Part shown: positions 46,795 through 56,024 of the stretch, one piece after another | Layout of the letters: every line of letters starts with the position of its first letter | Position numbering within the stretch: position 1 is the stretch's first letter | DNA from: Roseiconus lacunae | GTDB taxonomy: Bacteria > Planctomycetota > Planctomycetia > Pirellulales > Pirellulaceae | NCBI RefSeq assembly: GCF_008312935.1 | Contig: NZ_VSZO01000007.1 | Span: 186,001-250,000, forward strand | Length of the DNA: 64,000 nucleotides | Direction of reading: 5' to 3' | Notes under the pieces: model-generated | Seen by the model: only the letters and a program-made list of their open reading frames with translations | The model's database searches: none | What the model was told of the DNA's origin: nothing | Program-made: the position numbers and the translations under genes

Positions 46795-49275
46795 ATGCAA
46801 AAGACCCTCGAAGAAAGTCCTATGTCCGATCATAGCAATGGCAACGGCGTGGTGATTTTGGACACGCTCTCTCGTGAGTTCCGTCGTCACCTGCTGTTTT
46901 CGCTTGGAAAAAACGAAGCTGAATCGGACAGCGACTACTGTTACCGAGCTGCGGCACTTGCGGCGCGAGATCGAATCACGGAGGACTGGATCAGCACCCG
47001 TGAACGGATCGATCAATCCGATACACGTCGGGTCCATTATCTTTCGCTTGAGTTCTTGCTCGGGCGTTCACTAAACAACGCGCTGTTGAATCTGGATCTG
47101 GAAGAACCGATGCGAAAGGCGCTTCATCGGTTCGGCGTTGAGCTTGAAGAAGTCATCGATCAGGAGCCCGACGCCGGACTTGGCAATGGCGGCTTGGGAC
47201 GTCTTGCGGCATGCTTTCTGGATAGTTGTGCCAATTTGAAATTGCCGGTCTCCGGGTACGGGATTCGGTACGAATATGGGATGTTCAATCAAACGGTCGA
47301 TAATGGCCGACAAATTGAAGGCCCCGATCACTGGCTGCGCAACGGCAATCCTTGGGAAATTGAACGTCACGAGGACACTCGAAAAATTCACCTCTACGGG
47401 CGGACCGAACGCACCAGCGATGCCGATGGCAAGCTTCATCACGAGTGGGTCGAATCACAATGCGTTTTGGCGGTGCCTTATGACATGCCAATCCCAGGTT
47501 ATCGCAACGGGACCGTAAATACGCTGCGTTTGTGGAAGGCGACGGCAACTGACGAGTTCAACCTAAGCGAGTTTAACGCGGGCAGCTACACCGAGTCAGT
47601 TGCCGAGAAAAACAACGCCGAGCAAATTTCGATGGTGTTGTATCCCAACGATGCGAGCGAAAACGGAAAGGAACTGCGACTGAAACAGCAGTACTTTCTT
47701 GTTTCGGCCAGCTTGCAAGACGTTATCGCTGACTGGGTGAAGCGAAATGGCGAGGACTTCACCGACTTCGGCAAAAAGAACTGCTTCCAGCTCAACGATA
47801 CGCACCCCGCTTGCGCCGTTCCGGAATTGATGCGGTTGCTGATGGACGAGCATGGGCTGGAGTGGGACGACGCCTGGGCAATCACGACGGAATGTATGGC
47901 GTACACCAACCACACGTTGCTACCGGAGGCCTTGGAGCGTTGGTCGGTTGGACTGTTTGGGAATTTGTTACCGCGGATTTTGGAAATCATTTACGAGATC
48001 AACGAACGGTTCTTGGCCTTTGTCGAAGCGAAGTACCCTGGCGACAAAGAACTCCTGAACCGGGTTTCTATCATCGAAGGTGGCAACAACCCGCACATTC
48101 GAATGGCCTACCTGTCGATCGTAGGCAGCTTTTCGGTAAACGGGGTGGCCCAGTTGCACACCGATCTGCTGAAAAGCGGTTTGTTCTCCGACTTCGATCG
48201 TATTTGGCCCGGGAAACTTAACAACAAGACCAATGGTGTAACCCAGCGACGTTGGCTTTCCCATTGTAATCCTGGATTGCGTGATCTACTGACCGAGACA
48301 ATCGGTTCTTCGTGGGAATCAGATCTTGAGAAAATCAAAGATCTGGCACCGTATTCCGAAGACGCTGCGTTTCGTAAGAAATGGCGAGCAGTCAAACAAG
48401 CCAACAAAGAACGATTGACCAAATACATCGCTCAAAACACGGGCGTGCAATTCGATGCGTCGATGATGTTCGATGTCCAAGTCAAACGGATTCACGAGTA
48501 CAAACGCCAACTGCTCAATATCTTGCACGTCATTCACTTGTATGACCGAATCATGCGTGGCGATACCGAAGGCATGGTACCGCGTTGTGTTTTGATTGGC
48601 GGTAAAGCCGCACCGGGATACCACATCGCGAAGCTGATCATCAAGCTGGCCAATAACGTTGCCGCACGTGTCAACGCCGAACCTAAGGCGGCTGATCTGT
48701 TGCGAATGGTGTTCTTCCCGAACTACCGCGTCTCTGCCATGGAAGTGATTTGCCCGGGTACGGAACTGAGCGAACAAATCAGTACCGCCGGTAAAGAAGC
48801 GTCCGGAACGGGGAACATGAAATTCATGATGAACGGCGCGCTCACAATCGGAACGCTCGACGGGGCCAATATCGAAATCCGGGAAAAAGCCGGTGAAGAA
48901 AACTTCTTCCTCTTTGGACTCGATGCGAAAGAGGTCGCCGAAACTCGAAAGCACTACGATCCAAACGCAATCATCAATTCAGATGACGATATCCGCCGAA
49001 TCATGGAGTTGCTCGAAGGCGGGCGGTTCAATGAAAACGAACCCGGTATCTTCGGTGAATTGATCGGCGGGTTGCGGAACCCGGGAGATCAGTGGCTGAG
49101 CATCGCGGACTTGCGAAGCTTCATCGATTCCCAAGCCCAAGTAGCTGGGATCTACATGAACCCCGAACAGTGGGATCGTATGAGCATCCTCAATACAGCT
49201 AACAGTGGTTGGTTCTCCAGCGATCGCACGATCCAGCAATACGCCGACGACATCTGGAACGTCGGCGCGATTTAA
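46795..49275 (+). CDS. glgP: Glycogen/starch phosphorylase
   Basis: A GT35 phosphorylase that releases glucose 1-phosphate from glycogen using pyridoxal phosphate. Length 826 matches the family (about 815). Conserved blocks: SLEFLLGRSLNNALLNL, LGNGGLGRLAACFLDSCA, YGIRYEYGMFNQ, FQLNDTHPACAVPELMR, TNHTLLPEALERW, KTNGVTQRRWL, and the PLP lysine in EASGTGNMKFMMNGALTIGTLDGANIEI (about Lys676). An alternative start is Met10 (46822). It follows the FHA gene by 450 bp and precedes a convergent esterase by 44 bp. Confidence 0.97.
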   Translation: MQKTLEESPMSDHSNGNGVVILDTLSREFRRHLLFSLGKNEAESDSDYCYRAAALAARDRITEDWISTRERIDQSDTRRVHYLSLEFLLGRSLNNALLNLDLEEPMRKALHRFGVELEEVIDQEPDAGLGNGGLGRLAACFLDSCANLKLPVSGYGIRYEYGMFNQTVDNGRQIEGPDHWLRNGNPWEIERHEDTRKIHLYGRTERTSDADGKLHHEWVESQCVLAVPYDMPIPGYRNGTVNTLRLWKATATDEFNLSEFNAGSYTESVAEKNNAEQISMVLYPNDASENGKELRLKQQYFLVSASLQDVIADWVKRNGEDFTDFGKKNCFQLNDTHPACAVPELMRLLMDEHGLEWDDAWAITTECMAYTNHTLLPEALERWSVGLFGNLLPRILEIIYEINERFLAFVEAKYPGDKELLNRVSIIEGGNNPHIRMAYLSIVGSFSVNGVAQLHTDLLKSGLFSDFDRIWPGKLNNKTNGVTQRRWLSHCNPGLRDLLTETIGSSWESDLEKIKDLAPYSEDAAFRKKWRAVKQANKERLTKYIAQNTGVQFDASMMFDVQVKRIHEYKRQLLNILHVIHLYDRIMRGDTEGMVPRCVLIGGKAAPGYHIAKLIIKLANNVAARVNAEPKAADLLRMVFFPNYRVSAMEVICPGTELSEQISTAGKEASGTGNMKFMMNGALTIGTLDGANIEIREKAGEENFFLFGLDAKEVAETRKHYDPNAIINSDDDIRRIMELLEGGRFNENEPGIFGELIGGLRNPGDQWLSIADLRSFIDSQAQVAGIYMNPEQWDRMSILNTANSGWFSSDRTIQQYADDIWNVGAI

Positions 49276-49299
49276 CGATCGTCTCGGTTGCCTAAAGAC

Positions 49300-49315
49300 A
49301 GGCCGTTCACGGCCT
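49300..49315 (+). terminator. Short hairpin between convergent genes
   Basis: AGGCCG-TTCA-CGGCCT is a perfect 6-bp stem with a 4-base loop, between the end of glgP and the end of the esterase gene. No T run follows on either strand, so it is only a candidate bidirectional terminator. Confidence 0.4.
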
Positions 49316-49319
49316 AAGA

Positions 49320-50030
49320 CTAGCGTTTTTTATGTGACAGAAACCACTCGTACAATTCCGGATTGTTGTACGTTTTTGTCCACGAGTCATGGGGGGCCTC
49401 CGGATAGACGGTGAACTTCGGTTCGTTTCCGACCTTCCTGAGGGCCTCGACCATGGTTTCCGATCGCGACAAAGGAACCACGCTGTCCTTTGCTCCGTGG
49501 AAAACCCAAATCGGTAGACCCTTTAGTGCTTTTGCGCGAAACGCCTCGCTGCCGCCACAGATGGGGGCGACAGCGGCAAAACGCTCAGGTGTGTAGGCCG
49601 CCAAAGCCCACGTCCCAAAGCCGCCCATACTCAGTCCCGTCACGTAAATTCGGTTCTCGTCCACGTTGTATTTTTTGACCACATCGTCGAGGAGTGCCGT
49701 GAGTTGATGCGGTTGCCAGATCTTCCCGCTGCCGCACTGCGGAGATACGACGATGAATGGGAGTTTCTGACCGGCTTCGATCAGCTTTGGCGGACCATGC
49801 TTCTTCACTTGCTCTAGCTTACTGCCCCGTTCACCAGCACCGTGCAAGAATAACAGTAGTGGCATTGGATCCCCGGAGTCGCTGTATCCCTCCGGAAGTG
49901 AAATGAGGTAGTGCAGTTGCACCGGCACCATCACGTCAAGACGCTCGGCAGTCTGTGTTGAGTCGTCCGCCGCAATCGCGGAACCGCACAGTACCGCCAC
50001 GGTGAAACTGAATAACGCAATCGATCTCAT
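49320..50030 (-). CDS. Exported alpha/beta hydrolase (esterase/PHB-depolymerase-like)
   Basis: A 236-residue hydrolase with a signal peptide (ALFSFTVAVLCGSAIAADD). Catalytic triad by position: Ser134 in GLSMGG, Asp182 in GAKDSVVP, His214 in APHDSW. The oxyanion segment is LLLFLHGAGERG. The fold is the Esterase/dienelactone type often annotated as phospholipase/carboxylesterase or poly(3-hydroxybutyrate)-like; small secreted copies are frequent in planctomycetes. Substrate unknown, likely an ester from polysaccharide. Convergent with glgP. Start ATG 50030, with a weak GAG. Confidence 0.88.
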   Translation of the reverse strand: MRSIALFSFTVAVLCGSAIAADDSTQTAERLDVMVPVQLHYLISLPEGYSDSGDPMPLLLFLHGAGERGSKLEQVKKHGPPKLIEAGQKLPFIVVSPQCGSGKIWQPHQLTALLDDVVKKYNVDENRIYVTGLSMGGFGTWALAAYTPERFAAVAPICGGSEAFRAKALKGLPIWVFHGAKDSVVPLSRSETMVEALRKVGNEPKFTVYPEAPHDSWTKTYNNPELYEWFLSHKKR

Positions 50031-50631
50031 GGTGAAACTCTCTTAGGTTCCGCAAGGAAATGGACAAGCCTACCTTTTAGACGTCTGCCGTTGTCGACAA
50101 ATCGGTTCAAAGGCAAGGGCTTTGAATCGGTGCAATGAACGCGGCAATAGTCTAAATGATCTATCGATCTGGCACTTTGCGGTGGGCGAAAATGCCGTCG
50201 ACGATCAGTCAGGTTACCCGGTCCTCGAATTTGACTGGTGTACTGGTATCACCGTCGCAACGACAGGGCGGAAAACCCTCTGCCGGGTCCCGTTGCTAGC
50301 TATCGTGGCGACCCACACGGGAAAAGACGGTCTAAAACGTCACACCAAGTAAGTGAGTCAATCCGCCGTGGATGCAAGACAACGCTCACGTTGCGTGTTC
50401 AACGTGGCAATCTTCGCCAACTCAGCCGATGAAACTAGTGCAGCGTTCCGGTTTGGCTTCGAAATTTCCCGCATAATGTTGCCTAGAATTGTATTGAAGT
50501 CACCGGGGCAATCGCCCACCGGGCTACTCGGACCCGTCCGAGTTTTCGATTGGCGCGATGCCCCCAAGGTTGACAAACGGCTGGCCTGTTCAAGCTGCAG
50601 AACCTTTGATTCGACAGGAAAACACACAGCG
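50031..50631. other. 600-bp divergent intergenic region with a terminator-like hairpin
   Basis: Between esterase and the TPR-glycosyltransferase. Open frames here run into the next gene but have no matching domain, so I treat the region as non-coding. The hairpin at 50526-50548 is listed separately. A 76-residue frame at 50122-50352 has no ribosome site. Confidence 0.45.
50526..50548 (+). terminator. Terminator-like hairpin in the leader of the TPR-glycosyltransferase
   Basis: ACTCGGA-CCCG-TCCGAGT is a perfect 7-bp stem with a 4-base loop followed by TTTTC. It ends about 85 bp before the ATG chosen for the downstream gene and could be an attenuator or a terminator of a short leader. It lies inside the open frame if the gene began at 50353. 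Confidence 0.45.
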
Positions 50632-52941
50632 ATGACTTCACGTAAGCCCCTGCACAAACGAAAACGTCGGACGCGTCCAACGGCAGGAAAATCGCTTTCC
50701 AGTACTGGCAATGAATCTGGTAGCGATGCCACCGATCGACAAATGACGCTCGCGCTCGATCTACAACGAAAAGGAAAACTTGACGGCGCAAAACAAATCT
50801 ACTGTCAGATCATCAGTCAAGATCCGACTCACAGTGAAGCTTGGCATTGGCTTGGGATGACGCTCTACAGTGGCGGCGCACATGATGACGCAGTCGCGTG
50901 TCTTGAAAAAGCACGGTCCTTCTCTGCCAAGCCCGACGAACTCTTGCCCCACCTTGCGATTGTTTATCACGGGACGGGAAAAACGAGTGAGGCGATCGAT
51001 GTGCTTCGGATTGCTATATCCAAGGATCCGAACAATGCCGAATTACACAACAACCTGGGCGTGTTCTATTTGGAAACGGAGCAGTATCCGGACGCAAGAA
51101 CAGAGTTTGACATCACCTTAAAATTGCAGCCCGATTTCGCACAGGCCTCCATGAACTTGGGGAACTGTTTGGTCAAACTAAACCAGTTGCACGACGCCGA
51201 GCGACTTTATCGCAGCTTACTCCAGCAGGACGGAAACCACCTGGATGTGATGGGAAACCTCGGCGAGTGTTTACGGCGACAGCGCCGGTACGAAGACGCT
51301 TTGGAATATCTGCAGCCAGTTATCGATTCACGTCCACAGGATCTCAACTCTCGGCTCACACACGCGCGAACGATCGCAAGTCTCGGAAGACTAGAGCGAG
51401 CAAAAGAATTGTTGACGAACCTATGCGGTGAATTCCCCTCCAGTGAGCTTGCGCTGCATTATCTCGGTTCAACGCTCCACGATTTAGGAGACTTTGTCGA
51501 AGCGAACGTGATCCTGCGTAGGGCACTTCAGCGTGCTCCCAATGACGCCCGTATCCACGCATCACTTGGGGCGGTGCTGCTTGACCTGGAACAACGCGGA
51601 GAGGCACTCGAATGTTTTCGCCGTGCGATCGAACTTGATCCGACGCTTAGTGGCGCCCATGGATGCCTGCTCTACCTACTTACAGGTACACCGGATGTTT
51701 CGCCGGAGGAAGTCTATCAGGCGCATTTACAGTGGGGGAATCTGCATGGAAGTAAGCGTGTGATTTCAACGCACCGCAATCAGCGCACAGCGATCCGCCC
51801 CCTTCGAATTGGCTACGCGTCGGCGGATTTTCGAGAGCACGCGGTCGCGGGTTTCTTTGAACCGCTACTGCGATTACGTGACGCCGAATGGTTTGAAACG
51901 TTCTGCTACTACGAGGGTGCGATCGAAGACGATTGGACGCGCCGACTAAAGAATCAGTCGGATCATTGGCGAGTCACATTTGGCTACTCCGATGATCAAA
52001 TCGTTGCCCAAGTGATCGAAGACAAAATCGATATCCTTGTCGACTTATCTGGTCATACCGTTGGAAATCGTTTGACCGCTTGGTCACAGAAGCCAGCGCC
52101 CGTCCAAATCTCTTGGCTGGGCTATCCCAACACGACAGGTCTCGACACCATCGACTATTCGTTTACATGCGAGGTTCAGAATCCGATCGATGAATCCGAT
52201 CGACATAGCGAAACACTGATCCGAATCCCAGGCGGCTCGTTCTCATTTCAGGCCCCGCCTACGGCACCAAAGGTTTCGGAACTTCCGGCGAAGACACGGC
52301 GACAGGTGACGTTCGGCTCGCTACACCGTCCGTTTAAAATTTCGGCGTCCACGCATGACTACTGGGCGACCGCCCTTCAGGCATGTCCGGAGGCGCGTTT
52401 GCTCGCTTTCCATACCCGATTTACCGAGCGTTCGGCCTCCGAGTTACGATCGGCTCTTGAGCAACAAGGGATCGATCCGGCTCGGATTGAAATCAGAAAT
52501 CAATTCAAAGGCGACTCCTATCTCGAGATCTACAGGGAAATCGACCTGGCCCTCGATGTGACGCCGTGGGCCGGCGGGACGACAACCATGGAAGCGTTGT
52601 GGATGGGCATTCCAATGATCGCGATTTACGGAAGCAGTCGGCCGTCGCGGGGGACGGCGGGGATCGTCCATCATCTCGGACATCCGGAGTGGATCGCGAA
52701 ATCTAAACAAGAGTATCGCGACAAAACGATTGCTTTAGCGGCGGATATTGAACAGCTCGCCGAAACGCGGCATACACTGCGGGAGAAAGTCAAATCGACG
52801 ATCGGCAACGAAGCCCGCTTCGTCAATGAAATAGAGAAAGCGTATCGCAGGGTTTGGATAAATTGGTGTCGTAATCCAACGGTGATGCCATCGCTTCGAA
52901 CCCCCACTTCGGTAATGACGAATTCAATTCCGCCCGTTTGA
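50632..52941 (+). CDS. TPR/SPINDLY-type O-GlcNAc-transferase-like glycosyltransferase
   Basis: A 769-residue protein with TPR repeats over about residues 45-370 (QIYCQIISQDPTHSEAWHWL, LHNNLGVFYLETEQYPDART and so on) followed by a Glyco_transf_41 catalytic domain (about 390-750). In the latter RIGYASADFREHAVAGF carries the catalytic-loop His region, VDLSGHTVGNRL, ISWLGYPNTTGL and the UDP-binding AGGTTTMEALWMGIPMI. This is the SPINDLY/OGT architecture known from eukaryotes and from bacteria, which moves GlcNAc or fucose to protein Ser/Thr. ATG at 50632 begins a basic stretch before the TPRs; the frame is open to 50353. Substrate protein unknown. Confidence 0.92.
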   Translation: MTSRKPLHKRKRRTRPTAGKSLSSTGNESGSDATDRQMTLALDLQRKGKLDGAKQIYCQIISQDPTHSEAWHWLGMTLYSGGAHDDAVACLEKARSFSAKPDELLPHLAIVYHGTGKTSEAIDVLRIAISKDPNNAELHNNLGVFYLETEQYPDARTEFDITLKLQPDFAQASMNLGNCLVKLNQLHDAERLYRSLLQQDGNHLDVMGNLGECLRRQRRYEDALEYLQPVIDSRPQDLNSRLTHARTIASLGRLERAKELLTNLCGEFPSSELALHYLGSTLHDLGDFVEANVILRRALQRAPNDARIHASLGAVLLDLEQRGEALECFRRAIELDPTLSGAHGCLLYLLTGTPDVSPEEVYQAHLQWGNLHGSKRVISTHRNQRTAIRPLRIGYASADFREHAVAGFFEPLLRLRDAEWFETFCYYEGAIEDDWTRRLKNQSDHWRVTFGYSDDQIVAQVIEDKIDILVDLSGHTVGNRLTAWSQKPAPVQISWLGYPNTTGLDTIDYSFTCEVQNPIDESDRHSETLIRIPGGSFSFQAPPTAPKVSELPAKTRRQVTFGSLHRPFKISASTHDYWATALQACPEARLLAFHTRFTERSASELRSALEQQGIDPARIEIRNQFKGDSYLEIYREIDLALDVTPWAGGTTTMEALWMGIPMIAIYGSSRPSRGTAGIVHHLGHPEWIAKSKQEYRDKTIALAADIEQLAETRHTLREKVKSTIGNEARFVNEIEKAYRRVWINWCRNPTVMPSLRTPTSVMTNSIPPV

Positions 52942-53103
52942 TTTGCCGGAGTTCGGCCAAAGTTGGTTGCCATCCAACACGTTGGTTCGATTGGAACGCC
53001 GCACTAAGCAGGTAAACGCGAGACTTGGTGTTTAATAATCTGGATAACACCCTCCCAGTGCTAGAGTGAAACGACTTAAGCGGAAACATTCATGTTCAAA
53101 CGC

Positions 53104-53772
53104 TTAGGATGCCATGCCCTCATCGGCCAACTCTGGGAAGACGCTATCGTCGAGATCTTTTCGCTTGATGATTGCTTTTAAGCGAATCAAAAAGTCGCTT
53201 TTGTAGTTGGCGATCTGCTGCTCAGTCAGTTCTAAATGTTCGGCAACACGTTTGTTGCCCCAGCCAAGAACGACGATCAGTTCCATCGCTTGGAGTTTCA
53301 CCCAATTGCCGGATTCTTTCCAACGTTGAATCTGTTCCTCGATCGCATCGGCAATCGCATTGGATTCCAAATGCTTTCTTTCGACGCTACGGGCGATGCT
53401 ACTGGCAACTCTGCCGCCACCGGGCAGATCAATAGGGCCACTGGTGCTTTTCTGACCTTGCAACTGAATCGTCGGCCGACGACCTTCGCGACGTAAATGA
53501 TCCGTTAGCTTGTACGCACAGATTGAGAACAGATAGCTTTCCAGTGGACGATCACCGTCATAATTCGGCAAGCTGACCAGGAAACCCACGAAGGCTTCTT
53601 GGACGATATCTTCGGCAGCTGCGGCATCACGAATCCGGCTTCGAGTATACGCGAGCAGACGTCCTTCGTACCGATCGATCAGTGATTGCCATGCCGTCGA
53701 ATCACCGGCGCGAATCTGGTCGACCAAAATCGCGTCGGCTGAAGGTGGGCCTGGTTGGCTTGCTAGATTCAT
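53104..53772 (-). CDS. ECF-type RNA polymerase sigma factor
   Basis: A 222-residue sigma-70 family protein. Region 2 is in ALSDAWQSL-like helices: QIRAGDSTAWQSLIDRY, DIVQEAFVGFLVSLP and YLFSICAYKLTDHLRREG. Region 4 is the C-terminal HTH (LIVVLGWGNKRVAEHLELTE, then QQIANYKSDFLIRLK). The linker and region 4 differ from typical ECFs, and it resembles the planctomycete-type SigZ/ECF-like proteins. It lies 42 bp after the patatin gene on the same strand, so the two may be cotranscribed. No anti-sigma factor is seen next to it. Confidence 0.88.
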   Translation of the reverse strand: MNLASQPGPPSADAILVDQIRAGDSTAWQSLIDRYEGRLLAYTRSRIRDAAAAEDIVQEAFVGFLVSLPNYDGDRPLESYLFSICAYKLTDHLRREGRRPTIQLQGQKSTSGPIDLPGGGRVASSIARSVERKHLESNAIADAIEEQIQRWKESGNWVKLQAMELIVVLGWGNKRVAEHLELTEQQIANYKSDFLIRLKAIIKRKDLDDSVFPELADEGMAS

Positions 53773-53814
53773 AGCTTTCTCGGTTATACGGTGGCGATCA
53801 AGTGATTCGACGCT

Positions 53815-55572
53815 TCAGCTGATTGCTCGCTTAACGTTTTCAACGGCCTTTTCCCCCGCTTCGCGTCCGGCATCGATCAGTTGATCGACCGCGTGAAAGT
53901 CTTCGATCCGGAAGTCACTGGTCTGGGGAATAATGATCAGGTCACTTTCCTCGCGATGCAGGGCGCTACAATGACGCCGACTGATGTCCATTGCCCGCAA
54001 TAGCGTTGAAAAGTAGCTTGGTTTCCGGAGATTTCCGCGTTTATCCTTTCCATAGTCGGTCGTGATCGTTGACCCGACATCGATCGAGATGACTTGGTCA
54101 CAGCCCTCGCTGCGCAAAACAGAGGCGGGGACATTCATTAAGACGCCGCCGTCAACGAGCATCTGCCCCTCTCGGATAATTGGACTTCCGAACACGGGAT
54201 GGTTGATGCTTTGCAGAACCGCGTTGACCAAGTCTCCTTCCCGTCGAATTTGTTGCTCGCCACTGATCAAATCGAGTGTGGTGATCGAAAGTGGCAGATC
54301 AGAATGCTCGAAAGTAAGTTGGTGCATGTACCGCCGCAGTTTGACTTCGAACCGGCCGCCCCGAAAGCTATGCAGTAAAAACATACGTCTGGTGGAAGAA
54401 CGTTTCGCGAGGAACCCGGGGGGCACCATCTCTTTCCGAAAGAAATCCCCGACTTCGCTCGGCTGAAACCCAACGCCGACTGCCGCGGTGACGATCGCAC
54501 CGGCGCTGGTTCCGGCGATCGAGTCAAAGACGATCCCTTCGCGTCGCAGGACCTCCAGGACGCCAATGTGTGCGATCCCTCTTGCACCGCCGCCACCGAG
54601 TGCTAGACCGATTCGGCGTCCCATCAACGAGCGATGTAATCGGACGGCACCGGATGGATCAAAACGCGACGCCAGCCCTTGACCAGAGTAACGACACCGC
54701 ACCGCCGTTGCCGGTTGATTCATTTTTGGTCGCTCAGATGCATTGCCGTCGAACATCAACGCGACGATCGGACGTCGATGTGGCGGAATCGCTTCATGAA
54801 GTGCTTTCAAGTTAGGCGACAAGCCAGTCGACGCAGAAACAGCAAATACCACTCGGTTGCATTCCTGCACGACTGCTTTGGCGGCGTTGCTGCCCATCGC
54901 CATTGTGACTGAGAGTGATTGGTCGATCCGTTCGGCGATCGTGTAACCTAAGTCGTCTGGTTGGACGCTGATCGCGTCACGATCCAGATCGGTTGGCCGT
55001 TGATCGGGATGATCACAGAGCAAGATCGGCTGAACCACTTGTTGGCTCGCCCGTAATGTCGCGACCAAAGCTTCGGCCAAACGCCAACCTTCGGTGTCCT
55101 GAATGATCACGCCAAGTGAATGCAGGCCACGTTTCGGGCGAACGTCGCTTTGGCGAGCGGCATTCATTTGCGACAATCGACTGGTCAACGACCGCGTGAC
55201 GTTTTCCAGCAACTCTGGATAGGATTTCACCAACCTGCGATAGTCATCTCCAGAAAGCACCATCGCTTCTACATAAGTGATCGCCGACACGGTGGCGCTT
55301 CGAGGGGATCCAGAGATCACCGACGCTTCGCCGAAGTGCTCTCCGGGCCCCATCATACTGAGCGTGCGTTCGGCAACGGCGGGGCCGTCGCCCGACCAAA
55401 CTCGCACGCGGCCGGCGGTGATCAGAAATAGCTCGTCACCGCTGTCACCAGCTTGCACGATCGTCGTGCCGGCTTCAAAAGTGCGTGGTTGAAACGCGGA
55501 AAGCACATTCTCCAAACCGTCGTTGCTCAATCCCATCAGCAACGAGCGTGCTATCGATTCATTTCGATCCAT
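53815..55572 (-). CDS. cNMP-binding patatin-like phospholipase (NTE family)
   Basis: A 585-residue protein. Residues about 15-135 are a cyclic-nucleotide-binding-like domain (GDELFLITAGRVRVW, then MMGPGEHFGEASVISGSPRSATVSA). A Rossmann-like middle part (about 150-295) follows, then the patatin domain: GLALGGGGARGIAHIGVLEVL oxyanion loop, GTSAGAIV with nucleophile Ser356, and the DGGVLMNVP with catalytic Asp474. This is the architecture of neuropathy-target-esterase-like bacterial lysophospholipases. ATG 55572 was preferred to TTG 55590. It precedes the ECF sigma factor by 42 bp on the minus strand. Confidence 0.93.
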   Translation of the reverse strand: MDRNESIARSLLMGLSNDGLENVLSAFQPRTFEAGTTIVQAGDSGDELFLITAGRVRVWSGDGPAVAERTLSMMGPGEHFGEASVISGSPRSATVSAITYVEAMVLSGDDYRRLVKSYPELLENVTRSLTSRLSQMNAARQSDVRPKRGLHSLGVIIQDTEGWRLAEALVATLRASQQVVQPILLCDHPDQRPTDLDRDAISVQPDDLGYTIAERIDQSLSVTMAMGSNAAKAVVQECNRVVFAVSASTGLSPNLKALHEAIPPHRRPIVALMFDGNASERPKMNQPATAVRCRYSGQGLASRFDPSGAVRLHRSLMGRRIGLALGGGGARGIAHIGVLEVLRREGIVFDSIAGTSAGAIVTAAVGVGFQPSEVGDFFRKEMVPPGFLAKRSSTRRMFLLHSFRGGRFEVKLRRYMHQLTFEHSDLPLSITTLDLISGEQQIRREGDLVNAVLQSINHPVFGSPIIREGQMLVDGGVLMNVPASVLRSEGCDQVISIDVGSTITTDYGKDKRGNLRKPSYFSTLLRAMDISRRHCSALHREESDLIIIPQTSDFRIEDFHAVDQLIDAGREAGEKAVENVKRAIS

Positions 55573-56024
55573 CAGAAAAGTGCTCGCCAAAACATCGAAA
55601 ACGCATTCAGAACCGATCCGAAAACCGAAGTATGCCGACGAGCCAACGATATTAGCTACGAGCCCCGGTTCGCGCGGGGCTTGGCGACGCAGGCCCGACG
55701 GCGGCGGGGTTGGCTGAAAAATTTGGTTCGCTTTTCGGAACGAACCTCCAGCCTAGCGAAATTCCATGCTCGGTGGCAGTTGTCTTTTTTAACCTTCGTG
55801 ACTTCGTCCAGCTCTGACGGTGGGGCAAAATTTCAGCGAATACGTATGACTTCCCGTTTAGATCTGCAAACCCCACGGGGCGTCGCCTATCTCCCGCTTC
55901 TGCGTTTTGATGTTTTCGATCGACTGCGGTCAACTTGGCCCATCGATCATCAACGGCTGGTCACAGCGTCTTAGGTTTGGGAAGATAGCCGCCGAACAGT
56001 CCATTCGTCATGAGGAAGCAATTA
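55573..56024. other. Divergent intergenic region, one hairpin, no gene seen
   Basis: About 452 bp between the patatin gene and the aldo/keto reductase. AGCCCCG (55661-55667) pairs exactly with CGGGGCT (55675-55681) across 7 bases. A plus-strand frame ending at 55974 has a 42-residue stretch from 55846, but no ribosome site; I do not call it. Confidence 0.45.

Noticed and set aside
50122-50352. 76-residue frame in the esterase-glycosyltransferase gap
   Set aside because: No ribosome site, no family pattern.
55846-55974. 42-residue frame before the aldo/keto reductase
   Set aside because: Plausible-looking composition but no ribosome site and no known pattern.
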